Program-made: the position numbers and the translations under genes
Shown: piece by piece, positions 46,017 through 55,866 of the stretch
Position numbering within the stretch: the first letter of the stretch is position 1
Layout: every line of letters begins with the position of its first letter
DNA from: Verrucomicrobiota bacterium
GTDB taxonomy: Bacteria > Verrucomicrobiota > Verrucomicrobiia > Opitutales > Opitutaceae
Assembly: GCA_028293545.1 (NCBI GenBank)
Contig: JAQGOP010000010.1
Coordinates: 30,909-94,908, forward strand
Direction: 5' to 3'
Length of the DNA stretch: 64,000 bases
Notes under the pieces: model-generated
Seen by the model: only the letters and a program-made list of their open reading frames with translations
The model's database searches: none
Told to the model about the DNA's origin: nothing

Positions 46017-47165
46017 TCAATCGAGCTTCGGCACGTCGAGCCAGCGACGTTCCGCCCAGGACTTGAGCCCCAGCTCCGCGAGCTGGACGCCCTTCGCGCC
46101 CTGCAAGAGATTCCAAGGGAACGGATCGCCCTTCACGACGTGCTTGAGGAAGAGCTCCCACTGGACCTTGAACGCGTTGTCGAACACGTCGTTGGTCGGC
46201 TGCGTCACCCAGCCATCGAAAAACTTGATCGGGCTGTCGATGTCGGGATTCCACACGGCGCGCGGGGTCATCGATCCGTGCTGGACCACGCAATTGCGGA
46301 GGCCGGCGACCGCGGAGCCCTCGGTGCCGTCAACCTGGAGGGTCAGCAAATCGTCGCGGCGCACCCGCACCGTCCACGAGGAATTGAAATGGCAAATCAC
46401 GCCGTTGTTCAGTTCGAAGGTGGCATACGCCGCATCGTCCGCGGTGGCCTTGTACGGTTTGCCTGCTTCGTCCCAGCGCTGCGGGATGTGGGTCGCGCCG
46501 AGGCAGGTCAGTGACTTCACCTCGCCGAAGAGGTTCTGGATCACGTACTGCCAGTGACAGAGCATGTCGACGATGATGCCGCCGTCGTCTTCCTTGCGGT
46601 AATTCCACGACGGCCGCTGGAGTTTTTCGTGCTCGCCGGTGAAAACCCAGTAGCCGAATTCGCCGCGGACCGAGAGGATCTTCCCGAAGAATCCGGTATC
46701 GATGAGGTACTTGAGCTTGAGCAAGCCGGGCAGCCAGAGCTTGTCCTGCACGACGCCGTTCTTGAGGCCGGCGGCGGTGACTTCGCGATAGAGCGCGAGC
46801 GCTTCCGCGGACGTCGTGGCCGTGGGCTTTTCACAGTAGATGTGTTTCTTCGCGGCAATGGCCTTGCGCATGCCGATCGGGCGCTGGCCCGTGAGGGTCG
46901 CATCGAAATAAACCTGGTTCGCGGGATCGGCGAGGGCGCTGTCGAGGTTCGTGGTGTACCGCTTCACGCCGGCCCGCGCGGCCAGCGCCGCGATTTTCGG
47001 TTCGCTGCGACCGACGAGGATCGGGTCGGGCATGATCACCTCGCCGTCGTTCAGCTTGATGCCTCCCTGGTCAATGATCGCCTTGATCGAGCGCAGGAGA
47101 TGCTGGTTGGTGCCCATGCGTCCCGTGACGCCGTTCATGATGATACCGACTTTATGCGTGGTCAT
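46017..47165 (-). CDS. Gfo/Idh/MocA-family oxidoreductase
   Basis: 382 residues. The Rossmann start is GIIMNGVTGRMGTNQHLL, and the family signature appears as KKHIYCEKPTATTSAEALAL. The C-terminal domain includes GEFGYWVFTGEHEK and DGGIIVDMLCHWQYVIQNL. Enzymes of this family oxidise or reduce sugars and inositols with NAD(P); the substrate is not readable. No signal peptide. It is followed on the minus strand by a short gap and preceded by the cupin gene (47232), probably co-transcribed. Confidence 0.92.
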   Translation of the reverse strand: MTTHKVGIIMNGVTGRMGTNQHLLRSIKAIIDQGGIKLNDGEVIMPDPILVGRSEPKIAALAARAGVKRYTTNLDSALADPANQVYFDATLTGQRPIGMRKAIAAKKHIYCEKPTATTSAEALALYREVTAAGLKNGVVQDKLWLPGLLKLKYLIDTGFFGKILSVRGEFGYWVFTGEHEKLQRPSWNYRKEDDGGIIVDMLCHWQYVIQNLFGEVKSLTCLGATHIPQRWDEAGKPYKATADDAAYATFELNNGVICHFNSSWTVRVRRDDLLTLQVDGTEGSAVAGLRNCVVQHGSMTPRAVWNPDIDSPIKFFDGWVTQPTNDVFDNAFKVQWELFLKHVVKGDPFPWNLLQGAKGVQLAELGLKSWAERRWLDVPKLD

Positions 47166-47231
47166 GTGATAGAAACAGGAAGGTGTGAGAGTCGCGTCGT
47201 GAGTGGCGAGGAGGAATGGCGCGGTGGGCTC

Positions 47232-47678
47232 TTACTTCCTGATATGCTGCGGCTGGGCGCCCGCCGGCAGCGCCGGGGTCGCTCCGACGCCGGCGGGAGG
47301 CAGCGAGCCGTCGAGTTCCTGGCGCCAGTGCGCGACGTCGCCACCGGGACAGTAGATATACATCATGTGGAGCGGCGTGTCCCCGATGTTGGTCAATTGG
47401 TGAAACTGCGTCGGAGGCATGTAGACGGCCTGTCCGGCGGTGACTTCCGTGCGCTCGGTGCCGACGCACATTTCGCCGCGGCCCTGGAGGATCATATAGA
47501 CTTCCTCCTGCTCCTGGTTGTGCCACGGCACTTGTCCGCCGTTGGGTTCAAGCACCACGTAACCCATGGTGAATCCCTTGGCGGGAATTGGCTGCCCGGC
47601 CTGGCCCACCATGCCACGCCCCATGCGGCGGGCGGGGAACGTGCGACCGGGAATTTTGGCGATGTCGGCTATGATCAT
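47232..47678 (-). CDS. Cupin-domain protein
   Basis: About 148 residues from the ATG at 47678 (MIIADIAKIPGRTFPARRMG). The frame runs far upstream, but that part crosses a hairpin element and reads as shadow. The cupin barrel is clear: GGQVPWHNQEQEEVYMILQG (motif 1, His-x-Gln in place of the usual HxH, then Glu) and FHQLTNIGDTPLHMMYI (motif 2). It probably binds a metal and a small sugar or acid. It is 66 bases upstream of the Gfo/Idh gene, which suggests a shared pathway. Confidence 0.85.
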   Translation of the reverse strand: MIIADIAKIPGRTFPARRMGRGMVGQAGQPIPAKGFTMGYVVLEPNGGQVPWHNQEQEEVYMILQGRGEMCVGTERTEVTAGQAVYMPPTQFHQLTNIGDTPLHMMYIYCPGGDVAHWRQELDGSLPPAGVGATPALPAGAQPQHIRK

Positions 47679-47751
47679 GGGATGCAGGACTTGGCCGCGT
47701 TCCCAATACTCGGCGACAAAAAAATCCCCGAATATTCGAACCGGAAGTTTT

Positions 47752-47893
47752 ACCACGAATGGACACGAATGAACACGAATCCGGACTCCCACTCCCGGAC
47801 GATTTAGAGGAGCCGACCCGAGGAGCAGCAGAGGGGCTGAACCCAACTCGGTTGGGTTGGTCCGCGAAGGTCGGAGTCGAGTCCATTCGTGGT
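47752..47893. repeat. Dispersed hairpin element, copy 2 (CCACGAATG family)
   Basis: The left arm 47752-47780 starts ACCACGAATGGACACGAAT; the right arm GTCCATTCGTGGT (47881-47893) is its exact complement over 13 bases. The interior includes CCCAAC-TCG-GTTGGG. It fills the gap between the cupin start and the tamA stop. Same arm sequence as the element at 2715-2853. Confidence 0.8.
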
Positions 47894-47911
47894 TAAAAAA
47901 TCCGTGGTTGG

Positions 47912-50026
47912 CTAAAACGGAAAGCCCACGGAGAAATGCAACGTGCCGCTCGGATCGCCGACGCGGGGATTGAGATTGTGGCCATATTCGACGCGCAGCG
48001 GACCGATCAAAGTCTGGTACCGCACCCCCAGCCCGACGGAATACAATCGCTCCTCGTACAGCGACGAGGACAACCGCGCCGACATACCCAGCCCGTCGCC
48101 GAACAACACCACCGACCAGTTCGGCGTCAGCGCTTGCTCCAATTCCACATTGCCCAGCACGTAACTCTTCGCGCCGATGAATTTTCCATCGGGTCCGCGC
48201 GGCGAGGCCTCGCCCGACTGGTACCCGCGGATGCTGCTCTCGCCGCCGGGATAAAACCGTTTGTTCACAGGCAGGAGGAGGTCGTTGCCCGCTCCTCCCG
48301 TCGTCACGATCCCGTTCGTCAGCCCAAGGTGAATCCAACGGCTCGCGCCCCACGAGGTGTGAAACGCCGCGCCCGATTCGACGCGCTGGTAATCCGCTTC
48401 ACCGCCCAACGCGCGGCTCGCCGCCTCGAGCTGGGCAAACCACCGATACCCGCGCCGCGGCCGCAGCGGATTGTCGCGGTGATCGCTCGTGAGCCCAAAG
48501 TCCAAACTCGCCACCGTCACGTCGCTGTTCTCCGGGATCACTGCGCTCAACTGCGAATCCTTGTTCCGCAGCGCCTGGTAGGTGTAGCCCGTCGTCGCCT
48601 CCATCTTGTACCACGGGAGCGTGCGTTTCAGCCCGATCGTGGCGCCATATTCCTGGCGCAGGAACGATTCCTCCTGGCGCTGCAGCCCGAACAAACGCGC
48701 GGTGCCGTCGACTGACTCGCCGAAGATTTCGGGCACCGTGTAATTGTACTCGCCGCTCGTGCTCTTCATCGACTGCAGGAACTCGAGCCGGCTGTGGTGC
48801 GCCAGCCCGAACAAATTCAACTGCCGGAACTCGATGCCCGCGCGCAGTTGCTCGTAACTCCCATAGCCGAGCAGGAGATTCGTCTCATAGGGCTTCGCCT
48901 CGGCCAGTCGAAAGACCGGATCGCGCAGCGCGCCGTCCGCGGGCTCGTATTCCAGGTCCACCGCGGAAAAAATCCCCAGGCGCGACAACCGGTACCGCGC
49001 CCGTTCCAGCGCGATCGGATTCAAGGGATCGCCGGGCTTCGTACGAATGCGGCGGCGCAACACGCTCTCCTGCGTCCGAACGTTGCCCGCGATCCTGATC
49101 TGCCCGACCTTCACTTCCGGCCCGGCCTTGATCGTCGCGACCACCGTCACTGGTTTGATTCCCCCGCCCGCGCGCTCTTCCTTCGCGGCCAATGCGATCG
49201 TCGCTTCCGGGTAACCGCGCGTGTAAAACGCCCGGCGAATTCGCTCCCGCACCTCCTGCTGCCACAACGGCGTCCACGGCCGGTGCTCGAATGGCGCCGT
49301 AAAATCCAGCTGAACCCCCGCGCCCAGTTCGCCGGCAAAGGTCAGCGCGCTCACTTCCCAACGGGGCCCTTCGAGCACGTCGACGGCGATCGCGACCTTC
49401 GCGCCGGTTTCATCGACGTCCGTTTTTTTGGCAGTCACGCGCGCCTCAGCATAGCCGCGCTGGCGCAGGTCGTCCTGCAGCGACTCCGCCGCCCGGCGCA
49501 ATTTTCCCGGCGTGTACGCGCGCGCCGCGCCACGCGCGAGCAGCGTTCGAGTTGAAACGAAGTATTCGCGCGCGGTGCGCATCGGCACCGCCGACAACCC
49601 CGTGATCGCAAGGTCAGTGATCTCGGAGCGCGTCCCCTCCTTGACGTTGAAGTTCACGGATCTCGCGTGGAGCGTCCGCGGGAGCGGGCTCGCGAGCGTC
49701 GCATCGAACAGGAAACCCTGCTTCGCACCGCTGGTGTCGCGAAGTTCGATTTCAATCACGGGTTTGAGGTAACCCTCGGACTCGAGCGCGGAGACGAGGA
49801 GAAACGCCGCATCCTCAATCGCATTGGCGCCGAGCGTTTCCTGGCGCTGATCGCCAAGCAGGCGCTCGAGCGAGTGGCGCTGGTCGCGATCATGAATCCA
49901 GCCCAGGCCGCTGACCTCGATCTTCGCCTTGGATGGCTTCGAGGCCTTCGCGCGGACCGGTGCAACCGCGACGAGGCAAATCGCCGCGATCACCGCGGTG
50001 CGGGCCAGGTCAACCGCGCGGTTCAT
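47912..50026 (-). CDS. tamA: BamA/TamA-family outer-membrane protein
   Basis: 704 residues with a signal peptide (ARTAVIAAICLVAVAPVRAK). N-terminal POTRA-like repeats (LGWIHDRDQRHSLERLLGDQ; VKVGQIRIAGNVRTQESVLR, the latter a typical POTRA) are followed by a 16-strand barrel domain of the Omp85/surface-antigen type. The end reads PLRVEYGHNLNPR then GTLHFSVGFPF with a terminal Phe. TamA with TamB helps insert proteins or lipids into the outer membrane. The start overlaps the tamB stop by ATGA. Confidence 0.92.
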   Translation of the reverse strand: MNRAVDLARTAVIAAICLVAVAPVRAKASKPSKAKIEVSGLGWIHDRDQRHSLERLLGDQRQETLGANAIEDAAFLLVSALESEGYLKPVIEIELRDTSGAKQGFLFDATLASPLPRTLHARSVNFNVKEGTRSEITDLAITGLSAVPMRTAREYFVSTRTLLARGAARAYTPGKLRRAAESLQDDLRQRGYAEARVTAKKTDVDETGAKVAIAVDVLEGPRWEVSALTFAGELGAGVQLDFTAPFEHRPWTPLWQQEVRERIRRAFYTRGYPEATIALAAKEERAGGGIKPVTVVATIKAGPEVKVGQIRIAGNVRTQESVLRRRIRTKPGDPLNPIALERARYRLSRLGIFSAVDLEYEPADGALRDPVFRLAEAKPYETNLLLGYGSYEQLRAGIEFRQLNLFGLAHHSRLEFLQSMKSTSGEYNYTVPEIFGESVDGTARLFGLQRQEESFLRQEYGATIGLKRTLPWYKMEATTGYTYQALRNKDSQLSAVIPENSDVTVASLDFGLTSDHRDNPLRPRRGYRWFAQLEAASRALGGEADYQRVESGAAFHTSWGASRWIHLGLTNGIVTTGGAGNDLLLPVNKRFYPGGESSIRGYQSGEASPRGPDGKFIGAKSYVLGNVELEQALTPNWSVVLFGDGLGMSARLSSSLYEERLYSVGLGVRYQTLIGPLRVEYGHNLNPRVGDPSGTLHFSVGFPF

Positions 50027-53000
50027 TTGTTGGTGCCCGTCCCTTCGAGCGGTTTGGACGGCGCGGTGTTCGGTTTCGCGGTTTCGTCCTGCGATGAAAA
50101 GAGCCGGAGTTTCACCCCCGCGTTGTAATCGTCGAATTCGTCGTATTCGCCGACGAGCGTGTACCGATGGTTCAGGCGATACTCGATGTCGTAGGTTTCC
50201 CGCCCTTGCCGCGAAACGCGTTCCCCCGTCGAAATGCTCAACCGGTCCGGCTCCGTCGATTCGCCGCCAAAATCGTTGAGCAGGCTTTGGCCGAGATAAG
50301 TCCCGAGGCGCGCCGCGCGCTGGTTGCTTCCGTAACTGATTTCGTCCTGCGGGACCTCGCCCGCAGTCACCATCAGCAGGACCTGGCTGGTTTCCAGCGG
50401 CGGACTCGAGGTGAATGTGACAATCGGCTCCGCCGCCGTTCCCGTCATTTCCATCCGCAGGTCGTAACCATAACGCCGGGACGTCCCGCTCATATAAAGT
50501 CGCAGTGAATACGGATCCGCTTCCGTAAGCCGCACCGTGCCTTGGTCGACGCGAAAATTCGCAAACGGCAGCAACACCTGCCCGGAATCGATCCTCGCCT
50601 CCCCGGTCGCGCGCGGCTCACCCAACGTGCCACCAATGCGGAAATGCGCGGAGGCCAGGCCCGTGAAAAGCGGGGTGCGGAGCCGCAGGAATTTATCGCC
50701 GCGCACCTCCACGGCCAGGCCCCAAGCGTCCACGGGGGGAATGGTCACCGCGAAAAAAGGCGGACGGCGCAGCGGATCGCTCGTGGTTCCTTTTGGTATG
50801 AAAGCGCGGATGTCGGACAGGAACATGCTCTCGCGAAACTTCACGTTGCCCGAAATCGTCGTGGGCCCGCTGGCTGGGGTCATGAGCTTGAGGTCGACGT
50901 CGGCGCGCAGCAGCAATCCGGTTTGCCGGACAAGTGGCAGGTTTTCCCCGCGCAGGTTGAGGTCGTACGTCGGGACGCCGTCGGCGGGCAATTCGACTTT
51001 TCCCGTCAGCGTCACCGGCTGTCCGCCGGCTTGCGCGGTGAGGGTTTTGATCTCGACCGTGCGTCCGGAAAGCTGGACCTCGGCTTGCAGCGACTGGAGG
51101 ACCCCGAGCGGACCCAGCGGCCGGGTCGCCGCATCGTGGAGTTCAAACGATCCGCTCAAGTCCCCGCCCCGGGACATCGTCGCGTCAATTTTCAAGCGTC
51201 CTGCGGGCGCGAGCACCGCCGGGAAAAACCGCGCGATCGCCGCCACCTCGGCGTTGGGAATTTCCAAATGCCAGCTGCCGTTTCGCCGGAGGAATGTCGC
51301 CGGCGATTCCTGGAGCCGTGACCATTGCCCACCGTGCAACGGCAGTTCCCCGCTGAGGTTTACCACCTGGCGCTCAACCTGTGCCGAAAACCGGTCAAGC
51401 CGGATGCTTTGGCGGCTGGCCGAAAGCCGGAGCTCGAGGTTTTCAATCGTCGGGATGGGAAATTTGATCCGCTTCGCATCGACCGAAAGCCGCGCGGCCT
51501 TCGCGTTGATCTCACCTTTGGGTTCAGACCAAGTTCCCGACATCGCGACCGACACCTCCGGTTCCTCGAGCTGAAAGCCCGTGCTCTCCGCCAAGGTTTT
51601 CCAAAAATCGGGATTCGGCGTCGTCGAACCCGTGAGCGTGAGCGGGGCGCTGGCATCGAAGTGAATCAATTCGGCGGCGCCGGGATACACGGTCAGCGGC
51701 AATTCGCCCCTTGCGGTGACGATTACCGCCGGGCCCTCGGCGACACGGAGCATTTCCAATTGGGTTCCCTTCGCATTCCCACTCGCGTCCACGGCCACGG
51801 TCGCAATGCGATCCGTGGCGACCACTACCTCGAACTCTCCCCGCGTCGACCACGTAAGCGGGCCGGCCCTCCAGGCCCCATTCGCGTCGAGCGCCACTGC
51901 GCGCCAAGTCAATTTTGGCATCACAAGAAAATCCGCCAACCACTCCGAACGGAAGTTTACCACGTGAGCCTTGAAATTTCCCGTCCCGCCAAACGCCCCG
52001 GAGAAAACCACCGTCGAATTTTCCCCGCCGAGACGAACCTCGCCGATTTGAAATGGCTCGCGCCATCCGGCCGCGACCGGTTGCGACAGCTTCAACCGTT
52101 CGACGCCGCCCGCCTCGAGCGCGAACCTCGATAGGCTCGCATGATCGTGATCCAGCGAGCCGCTCAACTTGAGGCGCGAATCGCCCGCGGAGATTTCCGC
52201 CGCCGGCACTTCGATCGCCACGCCCCGGCCATGCCACGCCGCGTCGATCGTCGATGGCCGGACCCGGGCCCCGCGAAGATTCGTCAGCGTCGCATGACCC
52301 GAATGTTCGAGCTGATCGAATGGCCCGGTTGCTTTGGCCGCCACGGCCAGCGTGTCGAAAGAAAAGCCCGCGGGCAGCCACGGTGTAAGGACGGAAGGGC
52401 GCACCGAACCCTCCACCGATGACTCCAGAACCGTCTTCGCCGCGAGGTCGACCGAACCGCGCGCCACGAGGGTGTCGCCCTCCGCAAAGCCGAGCACCAC
52501 GTTTTTCACCTCCAACCGCGGCCAATCCAGCGCCAGAGTGGTTGACGCATTGGCGACCGACCACGGCCCGACCTTGACGTCGCGCGCGTTGAGCGTGGCT
52601 GCCACTTTCGAAAAATCCTTCCCCGCCGGGATCCAATCGATGCGGCCCGAAACCCGGCCCGCGGCCGATGGCCACCACGGCTGTTTCGCCAAGTCCGTCT
52701 CGATGCTGAGGTGTGCGGCTCCGCTCGTGGAGCGCCCCTGGTGATCAAGCGAAACCGGCGCACTCAATTTTGCCACAGTCCCCGCGACTTCGCCGTCGAG
52801 CATGTCGACCGTGATGGAGTCCGCATCTCCTAAGGCGTGGAACTTCGCCGCGAGTCGGGGCGCCTTGTTTCCGGTCGCGGGATTTCCGGCCACGTTCGCC
52901 GTGGCGTCAAATTTCCCGTCCTGCCACGCGATGCGGGCGTCGCCGGTGATCGTTTCGTAGGTCGCGCCCAGCGAGACTTGTTGGGCCGGGATTTTCCAGT

Positions 53001-53724
53001 GAGCCGCGGTGAGCTCGGCCGCAACGGGAACCCAGCCAAGATCCGGCAGCTCTGCCGTGACTTTCACCACCTGCTCAAACAGCACGAACTCGCCGGAGAT
53101 CTGGCGCGCCGTATTTTTCAACGCGACGCGACCCAAACCATTTTCGCCGGGTGCGGCGGTAAGCTCAATTTCACCGGACGCCGTAAACGTGGCCACGACA
53201 TCGCTCGCGATCCGACCCCACGCGAATTTCTTCACTGCGAGCGTCCTCCCCTGCCACGACGCCGCATTAATTTCCAGGCCGCCTCCCGGCCAGGTGACCT
53301 TGCCCGCCCCGATGCCGGTGTGCGGCGCCCAGCGTTCCAATTCCGCGGCAACCTTGAAGAGGATTGCTCGCGTGCGCATCGCACCGCCCGGACTGCCTTG
53401 GGCTGCGTGCGCCGGGCTCGGCTTGACCACGACCGACCAGGTGGAAACACCGATCGTCGCGGGGCGACCGATGCATCGATGGAAAAGCCAGGCCACCGGC
53501 GTTTCGGACTCAGCGCGGCCCGCGCGAATGGTCACTTTCGGCTGCTCGACCACGACCTCGTAAACGGCAAAACGTGCGTACCCGATTGGTTCGTAGCGGG
53601 AAAATTCGGCGCCATACCGATGCGCCACGACCCGGAGCGCCACCGGGAGCCACCACGGCAGTGCGCCGAGCGCGATAATTGCGCCCGCCAAAAACCAACC
53701 GAAAATAAACGTCAGCCGCCGCAT
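50023..53724 (-). CDS. tamB: TamB-like translocation/assembly module protein (DUF490)
   Basis: 1233 residues, anchored by one N-terminal membrane helix (FGWFLAGAIIALGALPWWLP) and made of repeated beta-rich, AsmA-like segments. The C-terminal DUF490 domain is clear: GEARIDSGQVLLPFANFRVD, PYSLRLYMSGTSRRYGYDLR and ISTGERVSRQGRETYDIEYR. TamB bridges the periplasm and pairs with TamA for outer-membrane assembly and lipid traffic. It is translationally coupled to tamA. Confidence 0.92.
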   Translation of the reverse strand: MRRLTFIFGWFLAGAIIALGALPWWLPVALRVVAHRYGAEFSRYEPIGYARFAVYEVVVEQPKVTIRAGRAESETPVAWLFHRCIGRPATIGVSTWSVVVKPSPAHAAQGSPGGAMRTRAILFKVAAELERWAPHTGIGAGKVTWPGGGLEINAASWQGRTLAVKKFAWGRIASDVVATFTASGEIELTAAPGENGLGRVALKNTARQISGEFVLFEQVVKVTAELPDLGWVPVAAELTAAHWKIPAQQVSLGATYETITGDARIAWQDGKFDATANVAGNPATGNKAPRLAAKFHALGDADSITVDMLDGEVAGTVAKLSAPVSLDHQGRSTSGAAHLSIETDLAKQPWWPSAAGRVSGRIDWIPAGKDFSKVAATLNARDVKVGPWSVANASTTLALDWPRLEVKNVVLGFAEGDTLVARGSVDLAAKTVLESSVEGSVRPSVLTPWLPAGFSFDTLAVAAKATGPFDQLEHSGHATLTNLRGARVRPSTIDAAWHGRGVAIEVPAAEISAGDSRLKLSGSLDHDHASLSRFALEAGGVERLKLSQPVAAGWREPFQIGEVRLGGENSTVVFSGAFGGTGNFKAHVVNFRSEWLADFLVMPKLTWRAVALDANGAWRAGPLTWSTRGEFEVVVATDRIATVAVDASGNAKGTQLEMLRVAEGPAVIVTARGELPLTVYPGAAELIHFDASAPLTLTGSTTPNPDFWKTLAESTGFQLEEPEVSVAMSGTWSEPKGEINAKAARLSVDAKRIKFPIPTIENLELRLSASRQSIRLDRFSAQVERQVVNLSGELPLHGGQWSRLQESPATFLRRNGSWHLEIPNAEVAAIARFFPAVLAPAGRLKIDATMSRGGDLSGSFELHDAATRPLGPLGVLQSLQAEVQLSGRTVEIKTLTAQAGGQPVTLTGKVELPADGVPTYDLNLRGENLPLVRQTGLLLRADVDLKLMTPASGPTTISGNVKFRESMFLSDIRAFIPKGTTSDPLRRPPFFAVTIPPVDAWGLAVEVRGDKFLRLRTPLFTGLASAHFRIGGTLGEPRATGEARIDSGQVLLPFANFRVDQGTVRLTEADPYSLRLYMSGTSRRYGYDLRMEMTGTAAEPIVTFTSSPPLETSQVLLMVTAGEVPQDEISYGSNQRAARLGTYLGQSLLNDFGGESTEPDRLSISTGERVSRQGRETYDIEYRLNHRYTLVGEYDEFDDYNAGVKLRLFSSQDETAKPNTAPSKPLEGTGTNK

Positions 53725-53765
53725 GAAACCCGTGCCGCAAGGCCCGAATCACAAAGCGGCCCGGG

Positions 53766-55823
53766 TCACGCCGTCGTCACGAGACCGCTGCGTTTCAGGA
53801 GTGCGTTGAGGTCGGGCTCTCGACCCATGAAAGACCGGTACAGTTCCGCGGCGTCCGCCGAATTTCCGCGACTCAGGATTTTCTCGACGAATTCCGCGCC
53901 CACCTTCGCGCTGAACACGCCTTCCTCCCGGAATCGGGTGAACGCATCCGCATCGAGGACTTCGGCCCATTTGTAGGAATAATACCCCGCCGCATACCCG
54001 ACCGGATCCGAAAAAATATGGGTGAAGCGTTTCACGACCGTTGGCGCCGGCGGTTCGGTCGGCACCAGGCAGTCCGCGACCAATCCCCGCGCCGAGGGTT
54101 CGATGTCGGCCAGGCCCGCGAACTCCTTGGTCCGGATGTGCAGTACCAAATCCATCTTCGCCAGCGCCACCTGCCGCATCGTGCCGGAGGCCGAGCGGAA
54201 ATTCTTCGCCGCCGTCATTTTCTGGAAAATATCCTCGGGAATCGTCGCGCCGGTTTCGTGATGCCGGGCGAACAGGTCGAGGCTCGACCGCTCCCAACAC
54301 CAGTTTTCCATGATCTGCGACGGCAGCTCCACGAAATCCCACGCGACATTCACGCCGTTGAGGGACTTGATTTCCACTTCGCCGAGCAAGTGATGCAGGA
54401 GATGGCCGAACTCGTGGAAAATGGTTTCGACTTCGCGATGTTTCAGCAACGCCGGGCGTCCCGACGCGGGCGGCGTGAGATTCCCACAGATCAATCCCAA
54501 GTGCGGCGCGCGTGCCCCTCCGGGGCCGGGGCCGCCTGTGATCAAATAATTCATCCATGCGCCGCCGCGCTTCGATTCGCGCGGGTACCAATCCGCATAA
54601 AACGACCCCACGTGCCGGCCACGGGCGTCATGCATGTCGTAGAATTTCACCTCGGGATGCCACGTTTCGACTTCGTTCGCCGCGCGCTCCGTGATCCGCA
54701 GCCCGAATACGCGCGAAGCGAGGTCGAACATCCCGGAGATCACGCGATCCATCGGGAAAAAGGGTCGCAGGATTTCCTCGTCGAAGGCGTAACTCGACTG
54801 GCGCAGTTTCTCCGCCCAGTAGGCGAGTTCCCATGGATGAAGCCGCCCAACGGGCAGCCCCGTCTGCCCGGCTTTGAATTCCTCCAGCTCGCGCGATTCG
54901 CGGGCGAAAGCCGGCGCGGCACGGCGCTGCATGTCCTCGAGGAACGCCAGGGCTCGCCCGCCGCTCTTCGCCATGCGGCGTTCGGTGACGAGGTCCGCAA
55001 AGTGGGCCTTGCCGAGCAACTCCGCTTTCTCCGCGCGCAGCGCAAGGATTCGCGTGATCAACGGCGTGTTGTCGAACGGCATCGCCGCCCCCACCGCCAC
55101 TGCGGCCGTCCACATTTCCTGCCGCAGGGAATCGTTCTCCAGGTACGTCATGAACGGCTCCTGCGAGGGCATATGCAGCGTGAACCTCCACCCCGTCGCG
55201 CCCTTCGATTCGGCGCTGCGTTTAGCCCCGGCCAGGGCGTGCGCCGGCAGCCCGGCGAGTCGCGCTTCATCGCCGACGACCAGCTGCCAGGCGTTCGTGG
55301 CATCGAGGACATTCTCGGAATATTTCTGGGTGAGCTGCGCCAGTTCGCTCTGCACCGCCTCCACGCGAGCGCGTTTGTCGGCCGGCAGGTCGGCCCCGGC
55401 TTGGCGGAACTCCGCGACGGTTTCGTCGACAAACCGGCGATGAATTCCCGTCAACGCGCGGCCGGCCGGGGATTCCGCCACGGCGCGAAGCCGGCGCCAC
55501 AGCTCCGGATTAAGCGGGATCTTGGCATAGAAGGCCGAGACCTTCGGCAGCATCGCGTTGTGCGCGTCGCGTAGCGCCGGCGAGTCTGCGACCGACTGGA
55601 GATGCGTGACCTTGCTCCACCCCGAGGTTAAAATCTCCGTCGCACGCTCCAGCGCGAGGAACGTGTTTTCGTAAGTCAGCGAATCCAGGGCGAGCGCCGT
55701 GATGGCGGTGATTGCCGCGTCGGCTTGGACAAGAGCGGCTTCAATGTCGGGGCCCACCTCCTCCGGCGTGAGCTGCGACCAGCGGATCAGGAACGATTCA
55801 TCAAGAAAGGGATGTGAGGCCAT
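53766..55823 (-). CDS. prlC: M3-family metallopeptidase (oligopeptidase A-like)
   Basis: 685 residues, normal length for thimet oligopeptidase/OpdA. The zinc motif HEFGH appears in VETIFHEFGHLLHHLLGEVE with the following Glu-bearing helix (LPSQIMENWCWERS), plus GYAAGYYSYKWAEVLDADAF near the end. No signal peptide, so cytoplasmic, where it clears short peptides including cleaved signal peptides. It stands alone between tamB and the second TonB receptor on the minus strand. Confidence 0.93.
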   Translation of the reverse strand: MASHPFLDESFLIRWSQLTPEEVGPDIEAALVQADAAITAITALALDSLTYENTFLALERATEILTSGWSKVTHLQSVADSPALRDAHNAMLPKVSAFYAKIPLNPELWRRLRAVAESPAGRALTGIHRRFVDETVAEFRQAGADLPADKRARVEAVQSELAQLTQKYSENVLDATNAWQLVVGDEARLAGLPAHALAGAKRSAESKGATGWRFTLHMPSQEPFMTYLENDSLRQEMWTAAVAVGAAMPFDNTPLITRILALRAEKAELLGKAHFADLVTERRMAKSGGRALAFLEDMQRRAAPAFARESRELEEFKAGQTGLPVGRLHPWELAYWAEKLRQSSYAFDEEILRPFFPMDRVISGMFDLASRVFGLRITERAANEVETWHPEVKFYDMHDARGRHVGSFYADWYPRESKRGGAWMNYLITGGPGPGGARAPHLGLICGNLTPPASGRPALLKHREVETIFHEFGHLLHHLLGEVEIKSLNGVNVAWDFVELPSQIMENWCWERSSLDLFARHHETGATIPEDIFQKMTAAKNFRSASGTMRQVALAKMDLVLHIRTKEFAGLADIEPSARGLVADCLVPTEPPAPTVVKRFTHIFSDPVGYAAGYYSYKWAEVLDADAFTRFREEGVFSAKVGAEFVEKILSRGNSADAAELYRSFMGREPDLNALLKRSGLVTTA

Positions 55824-55866
55824 GCGAGGCGCACACCAGAAAGCGATCGTCGATGCGGCGCAAGCG

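Noticed and set aside
47679..48353. N-terminal extension of the cupin protein
   Set aside because: The added frame crosses a hairpin element and overlaps the tamA gene; the ATG at 47678 starts the recognisable cupin sequence.
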